64,000 nucleotides of DNA, taken from Perilla frutescens (Eukaryota; Streptophyta; Magnoliopsida; Lamiales; Lamiaceae). The stretch is taken from NCBI GenBank assembly GCA_026008535.1, contig BRKX01000015.1:26929501-26993500 (forward strand), written 5' to 3'. The first letter of the stretch is position 1, and every line of letters begins with the position of its first letter. The notes under the pieces are model-generated. The model was not told the DNA's origin. It ran no database searches and saw only the letters and a program-made list of their open reading frames with translations. Shown here piece by piece: positions 24,576 through 34,200 of the stretch. Both the position numbers and the translations under genes were made by a program.

Positions 24576-24899
24576 GGGCAAGTCTCCTATACATAAGATG
24601 TACATCGTATTGATTCGGTCAATACTTTGATCAAAAAATCCGTCAAAATTAGTATCATTTATAATACTGAAAAGTATCATTTGTATCAATAAAAAATATT
24701 GGTAAGAAAAAAAAATAAAGAAAAAAAACTGTTAAGATCAGTATCAATCGAAACACTAAAAAGTATCATTCAAAATTAAAAAAAGTATCAACTGTATCCT
24801 AAAAAGTATCACCCGTTTTCACGATTTTTTTGGTCAATGCTTTGACTCGGTCAACGCGTTGACCGTCTGATGTACATCTTATGTACAGGAGTTTTTGCG
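24576..24899. mobile_element. Mutator-like MITE with 9-bp target duplication
   Basis: The left end GGGCAAGTCTCCTATACATA and the right end (reverse complemented CGCAAAAACTCCTGTACATA) share TACATAAGATGTACATC, itself nearly palindromic. Further inward both arms carry GGTCAA/TTGACC words. Flanks are TTTATAAAA (24567-24575) and TTTGTAAAA (24900-24908), 8 of 9 identical, matching the Mutator duplication length. The interior repeats the word AAAAAGTATCA. Non-coding. Confidence 0.7.
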
Positions 24900-25390
24900 T
24901 TTGTAAAATATATCTGACATTTTTAAAATGGTTTATAATTAATTATCTTTTTGCTTCTATTTACGTGCACTCCAAAACAATATATATATGGCAAACACTT
25001 GCATGCATTATGATGCAAATAACACTATATGAGACAGGTCAGTCAAACCCGCTTTTGACCCGGTCAACGCAGGTCAACCCGCTTTGACTGGGTCAGCCCA
25101 TAAAAAAAACTGTCCAAAGTGAGTACCAACCTTCCTATTAAAAAGTATCACAAAACATTCGAAAAGTACCATATGTATCATTAAAAAGTAAGGGGTCTGA
25201 TAGTTATTTTATACTAGTTTATTTAGTTCAAATTCTGATTTTTTTCTCAGTTTTTATATTGTATGTGTTGAGATTAATCTAAAACAATCATTATTCTAAG
25301 AATTTGCAAAGAAAAGCAAAACATGAGTTCGGTAAAATAAAAAGTACCATGTGGTAAGAAGAAAAGTATCAAGTACGATAATGATAGGTA
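24640..25390. repeat. dispersed AAAAGTATCA / AAAAGTACCA motif array
   Basis: About nine near-copies of AAAAAGTATCA or AAAAGTACCAT occur in the same orientation, at about 24668, 24759, 24781, 24801, 25140, 25160, 25344, 25372 and 25386. They extend beyond the MITE into sequence with related TTGACCCGGTCAACG words (25030-25090), which points to a second, eroded element of the same family. Confidence 0.55.
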
Positions 25391-25482
25391 TCAACCTGAG
25401 ACGGACGCGTGGGCCTCACGCGCTGCACGTGGGGCGCCAGCCTGAAATTGCTGGAAATAAGAGGTGCTGCATGCAAGCGCAC

Positions 25483-25484
<2 letters not shown>

Positions 25485-25517
<33 letters not shown>
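25485..25517. repeat. (TA)n microsatellite
   Basis: About 16 TA units, directly after a GC-richer patch (25400-25480). Confidence 0.9.
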
Positions 25518-25519
<2 letters not shown>

Positions 25520-26072
25520 TTTTATCCCCAGGAAAAAAAAAGTAAAGGTGAATATTTAAAACAATTAATATCTTGTTAATGTATAATACACAAGGAAAGA
25601 TTTTATGGGCTTTGAATTACTTTAAAAATGAATAATTTATCTGGGTTTGATCTTGTGCAATTTTGGATTAAACTTTGACAAGTTCTATGCAAATAATGCA
25701 GTGAGGGGTGAGGTTTGTATCAGAATCTTTATGTGCAAAAACGTGCAACAATAATTCCAAAGTCTTTTTTCCCCCCCTCAATTTGCCCAAGAAATGCTTA
25801 AGTGTGATTATTAAGATTAGTTAATTTAGTTATAGCTGCCAAGTACGTTTTATATATTGAAAAAAATCAGCTTTATTCTTGCTTAAACATGAAAGGTAGA
25901 ACTTCGTGTCTTTACCTTTATCGCAAGTGGGATAGACTTTTCAAAATTCAAATGGAAATTTGTCAAACAAGCTTTTATTTTCCAACGAAAATGATTCATC
26001 TACCTATTTAATCAATCAACATCGAGAATGCTATTTTGTTAAGAAAATGATTAGTCTATTTTATGATCAAAG
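25518..26072. other. intergenic, AT-rich
   Basis: No gene or bounded repeat recognised. Confidence 0.5.
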
Positions 26073-26262
26073 GAATCTTGTACGAGCTGAGATCGTCTTA
26101 CAGTTAAAATTTATAAGATGAGTCAAAATTCAAATTTAAATATAATCAAACATAATAAAATTATAAATATATAATCATTTAATAAGGATTTGAATCTGAA
26201 TATTCAACCATCTTACATATTTGAAGCTGTAAGATGATCTCACACAAATTTTTATCCGACCT
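26073..26262. mobile_element. MITE with about 60-bp inverted repeats
   Basis: The left arm has GAGCTGAGATCGTCTTACAG...ATAAGATG. The right arm, reverse complemented, has TGTGTGAGATCATCTTACAG...GTAAGATG. Both continue to ATTCAAAT. The motif resembles the common plant repeat GTGTGAGACGGTCTCAC. About 190 bp, non-coding; ends are approximate. Confidence 0.6.
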
Positions 26263-26303
26263 TCAATATCTAAATCCCACCAAATGTGTGGGTAGTTAGC
26301 TCA

Positions 26304-26486
26304 TTTCTTTACATGTTGATGGGTAATTAACTAATTACGGCTTACACGATGGTTATGGACCCTTTCATTATTTCTTTACGTATTAATGTGCATGTAATTA
26401 ACTAATTACGACTTACATGATGTTATGGACCTTTTATTTATTTCTTTACGTATTGATGTGTTATTAACTAATTACGGCTTACATAG
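26304..26486. repeat. about 68-bp tandem repeat, 2.7 copies
   Basis: Units begin TTTCTTTACGTATT and contain TTAACTAATTACGGCTTACA then ATGGACC (26304-26370, 26371-26440, partial 26441-26486). Units differ by a few substitutions and small indels. Confidence 0.8.
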
Positions 26487-26992
26487 GCTTCATGCTCCCC
26501 CAAAAAAATGGTACTAAATAATAATAATAATTAGAACTTATTTAAGAAATAGAGAATAAGGAATTCTGTTTCTATTTAAAAAAAAAAAAAGGTGGAAAAG
26601 ACGCGCGTGATATTGAGGTGCAGGAGTGCGTGGATAAGATTGGGATGAATGATAAGCAGATTCAGTTTCAGATCTGCCCCACATGAGGGAGACATATTGA
26701 CCAGATGGCCCCGCCGTCAATGTCACACGCTACCTCCGTCAAAGGATTGCTCGCCAACGCCCAACTACGGTGGACGGAACGCTTAACGGCATTACTGCAC
26801 ACAACCTTATCTTCTCAATTTCCTATGCGTTGCTCAATTTTCACTCTCCCACACCCCCCACTCTATGTGTAATTCCGTTCCTACGTGTGCACCACACGTG
26901 TACATTTACTTTTTTTTTCAACTATTCTTCCATAGTTGTTTTTTTTTACACTCTTTTACTTCTAAATTCTAAGATCTATTTATTAATGAACA
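26487..26992. other. intergenic; less AT-rich stretch 26590-26780
   Basis: A mixed-composition stretch without a convincing ORF (longest 62 codons on the minus strand, no recognised domain). No gene called. Confidence 0.4.
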
Positions 26993-27513
26993 AATTACAA
27001 TTTAATTTTCAACGTTGAAGATTTTAATAAAAATAATCCAATATTTTAATCATTACAATTTAATTTTCAATATTTGAATATTCTAATAGAAGTAATCCAA
27101 CGTTTAATATTAATAATTTAATTCTCAATATTTAAATATTCTAACAGAAGTAACCCAACATTGAATATTAATAATTTAATTCCCAACATTTGAACATTTT
27201 AACAGAAATGATCCGATAATTTAGGTGAAAAAATCATTTTGATCATTTTTTCAGCAAAAATGTTAGTCCATTATATGGGTCTTTAGCTCACTTGAGAGTA
27301 GATGTGATTGAAATCGATCGAAATAGTTTTTTTAACCTTAAATATTGGGTCATTTCTGTTAAAATTTTCAAACGTTGGAAACTAAATTATTAATATTAAA
27401 CGTTGAGTTATTTATATTAAAATATCCATACGTTGAGAATTAAATTGTTATCATTAAAACGTTAAATTATTTTAATTAAAACTTTGAAACGTTGCAAATT
27501 AAATTGTTATTCT
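26993..27513. mobile_element. fold-back element whose arms are tandem arrays
   Basis: The left arm (26993-27227) holds four units of about 58-62 bp with the pattern AATTTAATTCTCAAT, TTTGAATATTCTAA, AGAAGTAATCCAAC. The right arm (27333-27513) holds three units of the same sequence in inverse orientation (for example CAACGTTTGAAAATTTTAA when reverse complemented). A spacer of about 105 bp separates the arms. Tandem units inside long inverted arms are the layout of Foldback-type elements. Non-coding. Confidence 0.7.
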
Positions 27514-28204
27514 TTTAATATATTATTATTACCATGTTTGAGTTGAGACTTGACAGAAACGGTGGGTCCTTGCGTCGTTAATTATTCCTTACTATAATAA
27601 CGCCCATACTGAGTTAAGAGGTAATTTGCTAACACACTATGAAAATAAATTATTAATTTTACCTATGTAATTTGATTTTTCATAAAAAACTATGAACACA
27701 GTTTTAAAAATAAATATTAATTTTTACTCGCATAATATTTCACTCAAACACTGATTCCGGATGGGATTCAATATTTTCCGTCCAAAAAAAATAATCACAA
27801 ATGATAAACGAACATAATATTTTTACAATTACACAAATTCTAACAACTTTAGAACTCTCAGTTCACCAAAATTTCAGTAAGACATCCTCTCTGTAACTCA
27901 TTTTGCATTTAAATCTTTTTTTAAGTACTACCAAAATTTAAAATACACAAAAAAAAAAAAAATACATGCCTTAAACGAAAATATAAAATAAGAGAACACG
28001 AAGTGTATAAATATTTAATTTAATGTGAATTAATCTGATCAGGATTCTCAGCCGGCCACTATAGATTTTAGGATAATTACAGAAAAACTCACGATATTTA
28101 ACCATAGTTACAATTTAGTATATATCTATTTAATTTTAGTGATATTAATAGCGACATTTAGATTTATTATAATTTAACGCGCGATTCCTCCCAACGAGCT
28201 AAAT
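27514..28204. other. intergenic, AT-rich
   Basis: No gene recognised. Confidence 0.5.
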
Positions 28205-28248
28205 TAAGGGGGTGTATTGGTTGTGGATTTTATTGGACTTTTAAAATT

Positions 28249-28405
28249 CAGGTGTATTCAATCCAGACTTTTAAAAGTCCAACGAAATTTTGGTGTATTC
28301 AATCCAGACTTTTAAAAGTCCAATGAAATCCTGCTGTATTGAATCACGACTTTTAAAAGTCCATCAAAATTTTGAGGTATTCAACAATCCACAGACTTTA
28401 AAAAG
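28249..28405. repeat. subterminal tandem repeats of the Harbinger element
   Basis: Three to four units of about 50 bp built around TGTATTCAATCCAGACTTTTAAAAGTCC; the palindromic core GACTTTTAAAAGTC recurs in each. The MITE at 48187 keeps one unit plus a partial copy. Confidence 0.75.
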
Positions 28406-28550
28406 TCATTGATTTCGTTGGAATTCGGATGGATTTCACGTGAAAATTATGAAGGATGAAATCCGACCTCCAGACACGAGATTTCGATGGATTTGGAAAA
28501 TCCCGCGAGCGTTGTGACCCAGCGGCCGGTGGGTAAGCGGATTTGGGACT

Positions 28551-28683
28551 CCCAGCGGTCGCTCGACCCAACGGCCGCTGGAGTCGCTGAGGATGGCACC
28601 TCAGCGCGGTCGCTGGCAGCCAGCGGTCGCTGAGGTGCCATCCTCAGCGACTCCAGCGGCCGTTGGGTCGAGCGACCGCTGGG
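28551..28683. repeat. perfect 56-bp inverted repeat, GC-rich
   Basis: Arms 28551-28606 and 28628-28683 are exact reverse complements over 56 bp. The 21-bp loop itself contains the inverse CGCTGGC/GCCAGCG. The arms carry the family motif CCAACGGCCGCTGG. The palindrome lies just upstream of a TATA-like TTATAAATA (28699-28707) that precedes the Myb-like gene. Confidence 0.95.
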
Positions 28684-28698
28684 CCTGGCATAATCCGC

Positions 28699-28707
28699 TT
28701 ATAAATA
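28699..28707 (+). promoter_or_regulatory. TATA-like box of the Harbinger ORF1
   Basis: TTATAAATA lies about 290 bp before the ATG at 28996, directly after the GC palindrome. Assigned by position and motif only. Confidence 0.4.
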
Positions 28708-28995
28708 TTCGTTCACGGTATTTTTTTCCTCCATAATTTCTCCACGAACGGCAGCGACGGCAACTACAATCTTCATCAGGTACTCTCCATACTATTCGAT
28801 TATGATTATTATTTTTAACTCGTGTATTCATTATTGATTCGCTTATGATTATTATTTTTAACTCGTGTAATCATTATAGATTCGATTATGATTATTATTT
28901 TTAACTCGTGTATTCATAGAAAATTAGTATATATGCTGTTATTATTAATAATAAGATGATTAATAGTGTATACAACATATTATATTAGTATTATC

Positions 28996-30059
28996 ATGGG
29001 GGACTCACAACCAGATTCGAAAAAGAGGACATCTTATGAACCTTGGAGTAAGGAAGAGACTAACCTTCTGCTAGAACTTATGGTTGATGGTGCGCGTCGC
29101 GGATGGCGTGATAATAGTGGCATATTTAGCAAAGCCACTGTGGAAGAAAGAATACTTACTGTGTTTAATGAAAGACTCGGGTGTAATAGGACCTACAGTA
29201 ATTATCAAAGCCGGCTCAAATGGTTTAAGAGTCGTTGGATCGGTTATTCGAACCTGTTGAAGTATAGTTCTGGTTTTGGATATGACGACAATACGAAAAA
29301 ATTCACGGCTACAGATGAAGTGTGGGATGCGTACTTATCGGTATGTATCATATTGGAAATTAATTATTATGCAATATTTTTATTTAATTAATAAAGTGAA
29401 TTAATTATTTTGATTTTATTTTTTTGTAGTCTCACCCGAAAGACACACACTTGAGATATGGAGATACCACTGATTATGAGGATTTGAGGATTGCGGTGGG
29501 TAATGGTGTTGCCGTCGGAAGAAATTCAATTGGGTTGGGAATTCCTACTGATGCAAATACATTAGGAGAAGATGAAAATAGAAATGCGCGCATAGAAGAT
29601 TTAACGTTTGATCATGAGAATGATGCGTTTGTCGCACTATCACAAGATGAGCAACCCCCGTCTAGTTTCACACCACCTTCTGGGCAGCCTGAACTGACTA
29701 AGAGCTGCACTGAAAGACCGAAGCAAGCCAAAAGAAGTAGAACTCAGTATGAAGCAACTTCTGGTTCTAGTGAAAAGATCATGGAAGAGGTGAAAACACT
29801 GTTTGGTGAAGTTCACGGTCTCTTACTGAAAAGAGATAGCGAATTAGAGAAAAGAGAAAAAGAAAGATCGTACACTACATGGGATGCAATCAAAGAGATC
29901 CCAAATTTGGATGCAGACACTCGGATTAAGGCATTTGACTTGCTTGTCACGAAGTCCCAAAAAGATGATTTTTTGAAGATGAGTGTTGAGGAACGAGCTC
30001 AGTGGATAGCTTACAAGATTAAGAAATATGGATATTTTGCTTCAAATTTGATTTATTAG
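28996..30059 (+). CDS. Harbinger ORF1: Myb/SANT-like DNA-binding protein
   Basis: Accessory protein of PIF/Harbinger transposons. In this superfamily the Myb-like partner binds DNA and cooperates with the transposase. Two exons: 28996-29340 and 29430-30059; the intron is GTATGT...TTGTAG and phase 0, giving 324 aa. Residues about 14-120 show the Myb/SANT-like pattern: WSKEETNLLLELMVDGARRG, YSNYQSRLKWFKSRW, DEVWDAYLS, then HPKDTHLRYG. A charged C-terminal segment with KREKE-type runs likely forms a coiled coil. An in-frame ATG 10 codons earlier (28966) is possible, but MGDSQ starts the conserved part. It lies 210 bp ahead of the transposase on the same strand. It could be mistaken for a host trihelix gene, but its place between element ends argues otherwise. 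Confidence 0.85.
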
Positions 30060-30269
30060 TATTTTTTTGATTTATTAGTATTTTTTTGGATGTCTTGTTA
30101 TAATTTATGTTAATTATTTATTTGATGTTATGAATTATGTTTTTTTGATTATATAACATGTTTGGTTTATTCGAAATTAACATTATGTTTTTTTGGGTAA
30201 TTTTTTTTTTTTTTTTGGGAAATTAACACAATCGCTGTAATCAATAAATTTTATTTGTTTAAATGCAGC

Positions 30270-31732
30270 ATGGAAAATCATGAAATATTGGAAGAAGAAA
30301 TAGAAAATGAAGAGATGGAAGAAGAAATTGATGAGGAAGAGGAGACAGAATTCTATGAAAATGTTAAGCTCTTGCTATTGACAGTCAAGACAGTGTTAAC
30401 ACTATTAGGGGAAATTGATATGATGCGTCAGCATATTGAACGTTCTTTGCAGCGACGACCAATTACGAGAATTGGATATCATTTTGTTAAAGATATGATT
30501 GAAGGAGATCCACAAAGTTTTCGACAGTTGTATAGAATGTATCCTGATGCGTTTCTGAAGTTATGCTCTATCATAAGAGATAAAACGCCTCTACATGATA
30601 CAAGACACATATGTGTTGAAGAAATGGTGGCAACATTCTTGATCATTGTCGGGCACAACGACAGATATTGTAATGTTCGTCACAGATTCAAGCGTTCTCA
30701 TTTTGCCACAAGTCAAAATTTCAATAAAGTATTAAAGGTATTGAACATGATAGCACCGGACATGATGGTTAAGCCGTCTATACAGACCCCAGCAAAAATT
30801 CAGGATTGCACAAGATTTATGCCTTTTTTTAAGGTATGTATCATTTATTATGTAATGTATTTTAAATGTTTTATTTATTTATATCTTATTTTGACTTTAT
30901 TTTAGGATTGCATCGGAGCTATAGATGGAACGCATATTCCGGCAACGATAACAGGCCGAGAAGTAAGCAGTTTTCGTAATCGTCATGGTATGCAATCACA
31001 GAATGTTTTGGCAGCTTGCAACTTTGATCTGCAGTTCATGTATGTGCTAAGTGGATGGGAAGGTTCAGCACATGACTCCAAGCTTTTAAGTGATGCATTA
31101 TCTAGAACAAATGGCCTTCAGTTGCCGCATGGTATGTACCATATTTATAATTGTGTGTTTTTTTTTAAATAGTGCAAAGGCATTTATTTGACAAAGAATA
31201 ATAAAATTATTTTGTTGTAGGTAAATATTTTCTGGTGGATTGTGGATTTGCTAATAGACGTCAGTTTTTAGCTCCTTTACGTGGTGTTCGATATCATTTG
31301 AAAGATTTTGGTGGTCAAGGTCGTCACCCGAGAAATGCAAGTGAATTATTCAATCTCCGACATGCATCATTAAGGAATGTGATTGAGAGGATTTTTGGTG
31401 TATTCAAATCTAGATTCACAATTTTCAAAACCGCACCTCCCTTCTCATTTCAAATCCAAGCTGAATTAGTTTTGGCTTGTGCTGGTTTACACAATTTTCT
31501 CCGAAAAGAGTGCCGCTCTGATGAATTTCCAGTGGAATATGAAGGAGATGAAGATTTACCACCTCCTCCTCCAGAAGAAGAAAATATGGAATGGCTATCT
31601 CAAAGCCAACTACAACAAAGAATGGAAGCTAATGCTTGGAGAATGAGCATTGCCAATGCTATGTGGGAAGCGAGGCCCACGTATAATGGCAATGGAAATG
31701 ATGATGAAACCGAAGATGAAACTGCTGAGTAA
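30270..31732 (+). CDS. Harbinger transposase (DDE_Tnp_4 nuclease), apparently intact
   Basis: Nuclease that cuts and joins element ends at TAA/TTA targets. Three exons: 30270-30833, 30906-31131 and 31221-31732. Introns are GTATGT...TTTTAG and GTATGT...TTGTAG, in frame throughout, 433 aa. An acidic N-terminus (many Glu) is followed by the HTH-like region with DTRHICVEEMVATFL and RFKRSHFATSQNFNKVL. The catalytic core has DCIGAIDGTHIPA (first Asp), GWEGSAHDSKLL, YFLVDCGFANRRQFL (second Asp) and NVIERIFGVFKSRF (Glu). LRGVRYHL lies between the second Asp and the Glu. All catalytic residues are present and no stop or frameshift was seen. A 3' splice-like GCAG just before the ATG suggests a spliced leader. 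Length fits the family. Confidence 0.92.
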
Positions 31733-31936
31733 TATTTTTTTTAATTGACTATGAAACATTGATTATAATTGGTATTTTATAAACAATTTTTGCTTATATT
31801 GTTAAATTTTTATAACGAATTTGAATAACACAATTTTTTATAATTGTTGTGTTTTTCTTCCACAACTTGTGTATCCGATGAAAGTAGACATATAAAAATA
31901 TTTGTCAAACACGTTTTATGTAAAAAACATAAAGTC

Positions 31937-32000
31937 CAACGGCCGCTGGTTGTGAGCGGCCGTTCGGACGGCCATAATTCAATCCCAGCGGCCGCTGGGC
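31937..32000. repeat. internal CCARCGGCCGCTGG motif cluster
   Basis: Two to three copies (CCAACGGCCGCTGG, GAGCGGCCGTTCGG, CCAGCGGCCGCTGG) between the 3' ends of the transposase and the convergent ORF. The same motif fills both subterminal regions. Confidence 0.7.
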
Positions 32001-32460
32001 TTGAATTGTGATTTTTTTTTCCCGCAATGTGTCCTATTTTATCGAAACTATTGTACGATTTAACGAAACTATTGTACGATGTTTATGTCTACTAGGTTTA
32101 TATTTGTATTCTTCTTTAACACTTTATGCACCATTCAATCGTACTAAATAAGTAAAATGAAATGAAAAATAAACATGATCGAGATAAACATTGTTCACAA
32201 ACATATTGTTCAACAAAATAGAAAACACACAGTTTAACAAAGTAAAAAAAACACTACAGTTCAACGACAGAATTAAAAAAAAATAAACAACACCCAAACA
32301 ATGGCAGCTGGGTCCTCCGCCTCCGGCATTTGCCTTTCTCGAGCGATCACACCTACACGATTCACAAACACCAAAGATCAACCAAAAACCAACGGTAAAC
32401 ATAAACATTTATTTTTTCAAACAATCAAAATATAATCCATAAAATGCAAAAAACAAACCA

Positions 32461-33780
32461 TTAATTGTCAGGTGGTGGATGTGGTGGCGGATAGAAGGCA
32501 GTCCAAACATCCCACTGAGCCTGTAAGGATGCAATTTGTGCATCCTGCGCGTCAAATCGAGCGTTCATTTGCTGGGTATGCGCATCAAATCGGGCGTTCA
32601 TCTGATGGGTATGCGCCTCATACCCATCGTGGATCTGCTGCCTCAGTGATCTAAAAGATGCATCGATATGCTCCCGAAATGACATCAAATCATTCTGGAA
32701 TCGCCCATAATAATCTCCAGACATTGTATGAGGTGGCTGCTCAGGTTGCTCTTCCTCTTCCTCTTCCTCCTCCTCTACCTCCATCTCCTCATCTTCATTA
32801 CCACCTCCATCGCCACCAGTAGACGGGCCGACACCAGAATCACCTTGACTCTTGACAAGCAAATCATTTGTGTGCTTGCTCACACATGGCCTCTTAGCAG
32901 GAGGTACTAACGTGAATCGATCTTTAATAATTTGAGCACCTTTTAGCTCACTGAAATCGATTGAATATGGCCTGATTTCATCATGTCCCTCCTGATAACC
33001 CGTCGTCGCACTGAGAACGCCGAAATTATGTGCCAATCCTGTCACAATAGGAGCAAACGAAGGATGCGTGCCTGCACGAGTCTGCATCTGCCTCATAGCC
33101 GACCAAATGAAGTTTGAAATGCAAATTTTTGTGCCCCTCAACGCACAACACAACAAATACACCTCATTCGCGTTCACTTTATTCGCCTGCTCTTTCCCAG
33201 ACACATTGTAAGCAAGGAATTTGTGCACAATTGCCAATGCCGAGTCTTGAATGTACCCATTCGACTTACCCGTATTATTCCAATTATCAAACCCAGTCAA
33301 CTCACGCCAACCCGCTTCCACACTAAACGAATTGGGTCTCTCCCGTTCCCCACCAGTAGGAAATCCAAACACAGTTTTCATTCTAGGCAAAGTAATTTGG
33401 TAGTCTCTCCCGTTCATCCTAACCCCAATCTTCTTATGTTCATCAATCACATACATAGTAGACAAAAATTCATAGCACAAATCTCCATAGCCAGAATAAT
33501 CAACATGCTTAGCATAATGTTCTAACCCCAAAACCTTCAAATACTTCGTCACTTTTGCAACAATTTTCAAATCTTTCAACAAATCCCAATCAAGGTAACG
33601 AGGCATGGTAACCATAGATTCATTGAATTTTTTAAAGACTTGTCCCTCCCATTCAGTTTTTAAAGGAAATGGACATTCGTACCTCGTCGTGAGGTCCTCC
33701 TCTTCGGCTTCTTTGTGTGCCCCGAGGTTGGGATTCTTCATGCGAACCATAATTGAGTGTGGTATGTCGTGGGCTTCCAA
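32461..33780 (-). CDS. Harbinger-borne third ORF, Athila ORF1-like domain protein
   Basis: A 439-aa uninterrupted ORF on the strand opposite to the transposase and convergent with it. Residues about 45-150 read PRYLDWDLLKDL, YLKVLGLEHYAKHVDYSGYG, CYEFLSTMYV, GRDYQITLPRMKTVFGFPTG. This FLST...FGFP layout recalls the Athila ORF1 / plant 'putative transposon protein' domain. About 330-350 is an acidic run (EVEEEEEEEEEQP); the C-terminus has repeats around THQMNARFDAH with coiled-coil character and ends in Pro-rich PPPHPPPDN. A TATA-like TATAAATGG lies about 105 bp upstream on the minus strand (33882-33890). Its function is not known. It may be a conserved third gene of this Harbinger lineage or a captured retroelement ORF. 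The family call is by eye. Confidence 0.6.
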   Translation of the reverse strand: MEAHDIPHSIMVRMKNPNLGAHKEAEEEDLTTRYECPFPLKTEWEGQVFKKFNESMVTMPRYLDWDLLKDLKIVAKVTKYLKVLGLEHYAKHVDYSGYGDLCYEFLSTMYVIDEHKKIGVRMNGRDYQITLPRMKTVFGFPTGGERERPNSFSVEAGWRELTGFDNWNNTGKSNGYIQDSALAIVHKFLAYNVSGKEQANKVNANEVYLLCCALRGTKICISNFIWSAMRQMQTRAGTHPSFAPIVTGLAHNFGVLSATTGYQEGHDEIRPYSIDFSELKGAQIIKDRFTLVPPAKRPCVSKHTNDLLVKSQGDSGVGPSTGGDGGGNEDEEMEVEEEEEEEEEQPEQPPHTMSGDYYGRFQNDLMSFREHIDASFRSLRQQIHDGYEAHTHQMNARFDAHTQQMNARFDAQDAQIASLQAQWDVWTAFYPPPHPPPDN

Positions 33781-33894
33781 CGGTCGGTGGAGCGGTGGCT
33801 GGAGTGCAGCGGCGTGAGGAAGAAATTTTCGCGTGTGAAATGAATTTTAGGGTTGTTCTGCCCGATTTGGGGCTTTCTGCCCATTTATACGATT

Positions 33895-34080
33895 TATTCC
33901 CAACGGCCGCTGGGTTCCAGCGGTCGTTGGCTTTTTTGGTCTCGTTCCCCAGCGGTCGTTGAGGCCAGCGATCGCTGGGGTCTTTCGGCTCGCCATCCAG
34001 CGGCCGTTGGCTTCTAACGGTCGCTGGGTTTAATTTTTTCCCTACCCCACGATCGTTGTATTCCAACGAGCGCTGGGTAG
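33895..34080. repeat. right subterminal CCARCGRYCGYTGG motif cluster
   Basis: About eight half-degenerate copies, for example CCAACGGCCGCTGG, CCAGCGGTCGTTGG, CCAGCGATCGCTGG and CCAACGAGCGCTGG. It matches the motif-rich interior of the MITE at 48430-48665 in both content and order near its right side. Confidence 0.8.
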
Positions 34081-34200
34081 ATGGATTTGAAATCCATTGA
34101 AATCGGTCCGAAATCCATACACGAAATCCACCAGACTCTGCGTGGAGTTGGGAGACTCCATATGGAGTCTATGGATTTATAAAATCCATAGACATTTAAA

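Larger units (their letters stand above)
28208..34200. mobile_element. PIF/Harbinger transposon, coding, right end missing
   Basis: The left end GGGGGTGTATTGG follows TAA (28205-28207), the Harbinger 3-bp target. It matches the GGGGGTGTATTCA end of the complete MITE at 48187. It encodes a Myb/SANT-like protein, a DDE transposase and a convergent third ORF. The right subterminal region (34080-34195) matches the MITE through CTATGGATTTATAAAATCCATA, but the last 45 or so bases including the TIR are absent, so this copy probably cannot transpose although its proteins may act on other copies. Confidence 0.85.

Noticed and set aside
26304..26486. CRISPR-like array
   Set aside because: Units are contiguous without unique spacers, and the DNA is plant nuclear; it is a plain tandem repeat.
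32124..32408. 94-codon minus ORF between the Harbinger genes
   Set aside because: AT-rich, no domain, no splice connection to the third ORF seen; likely chance.
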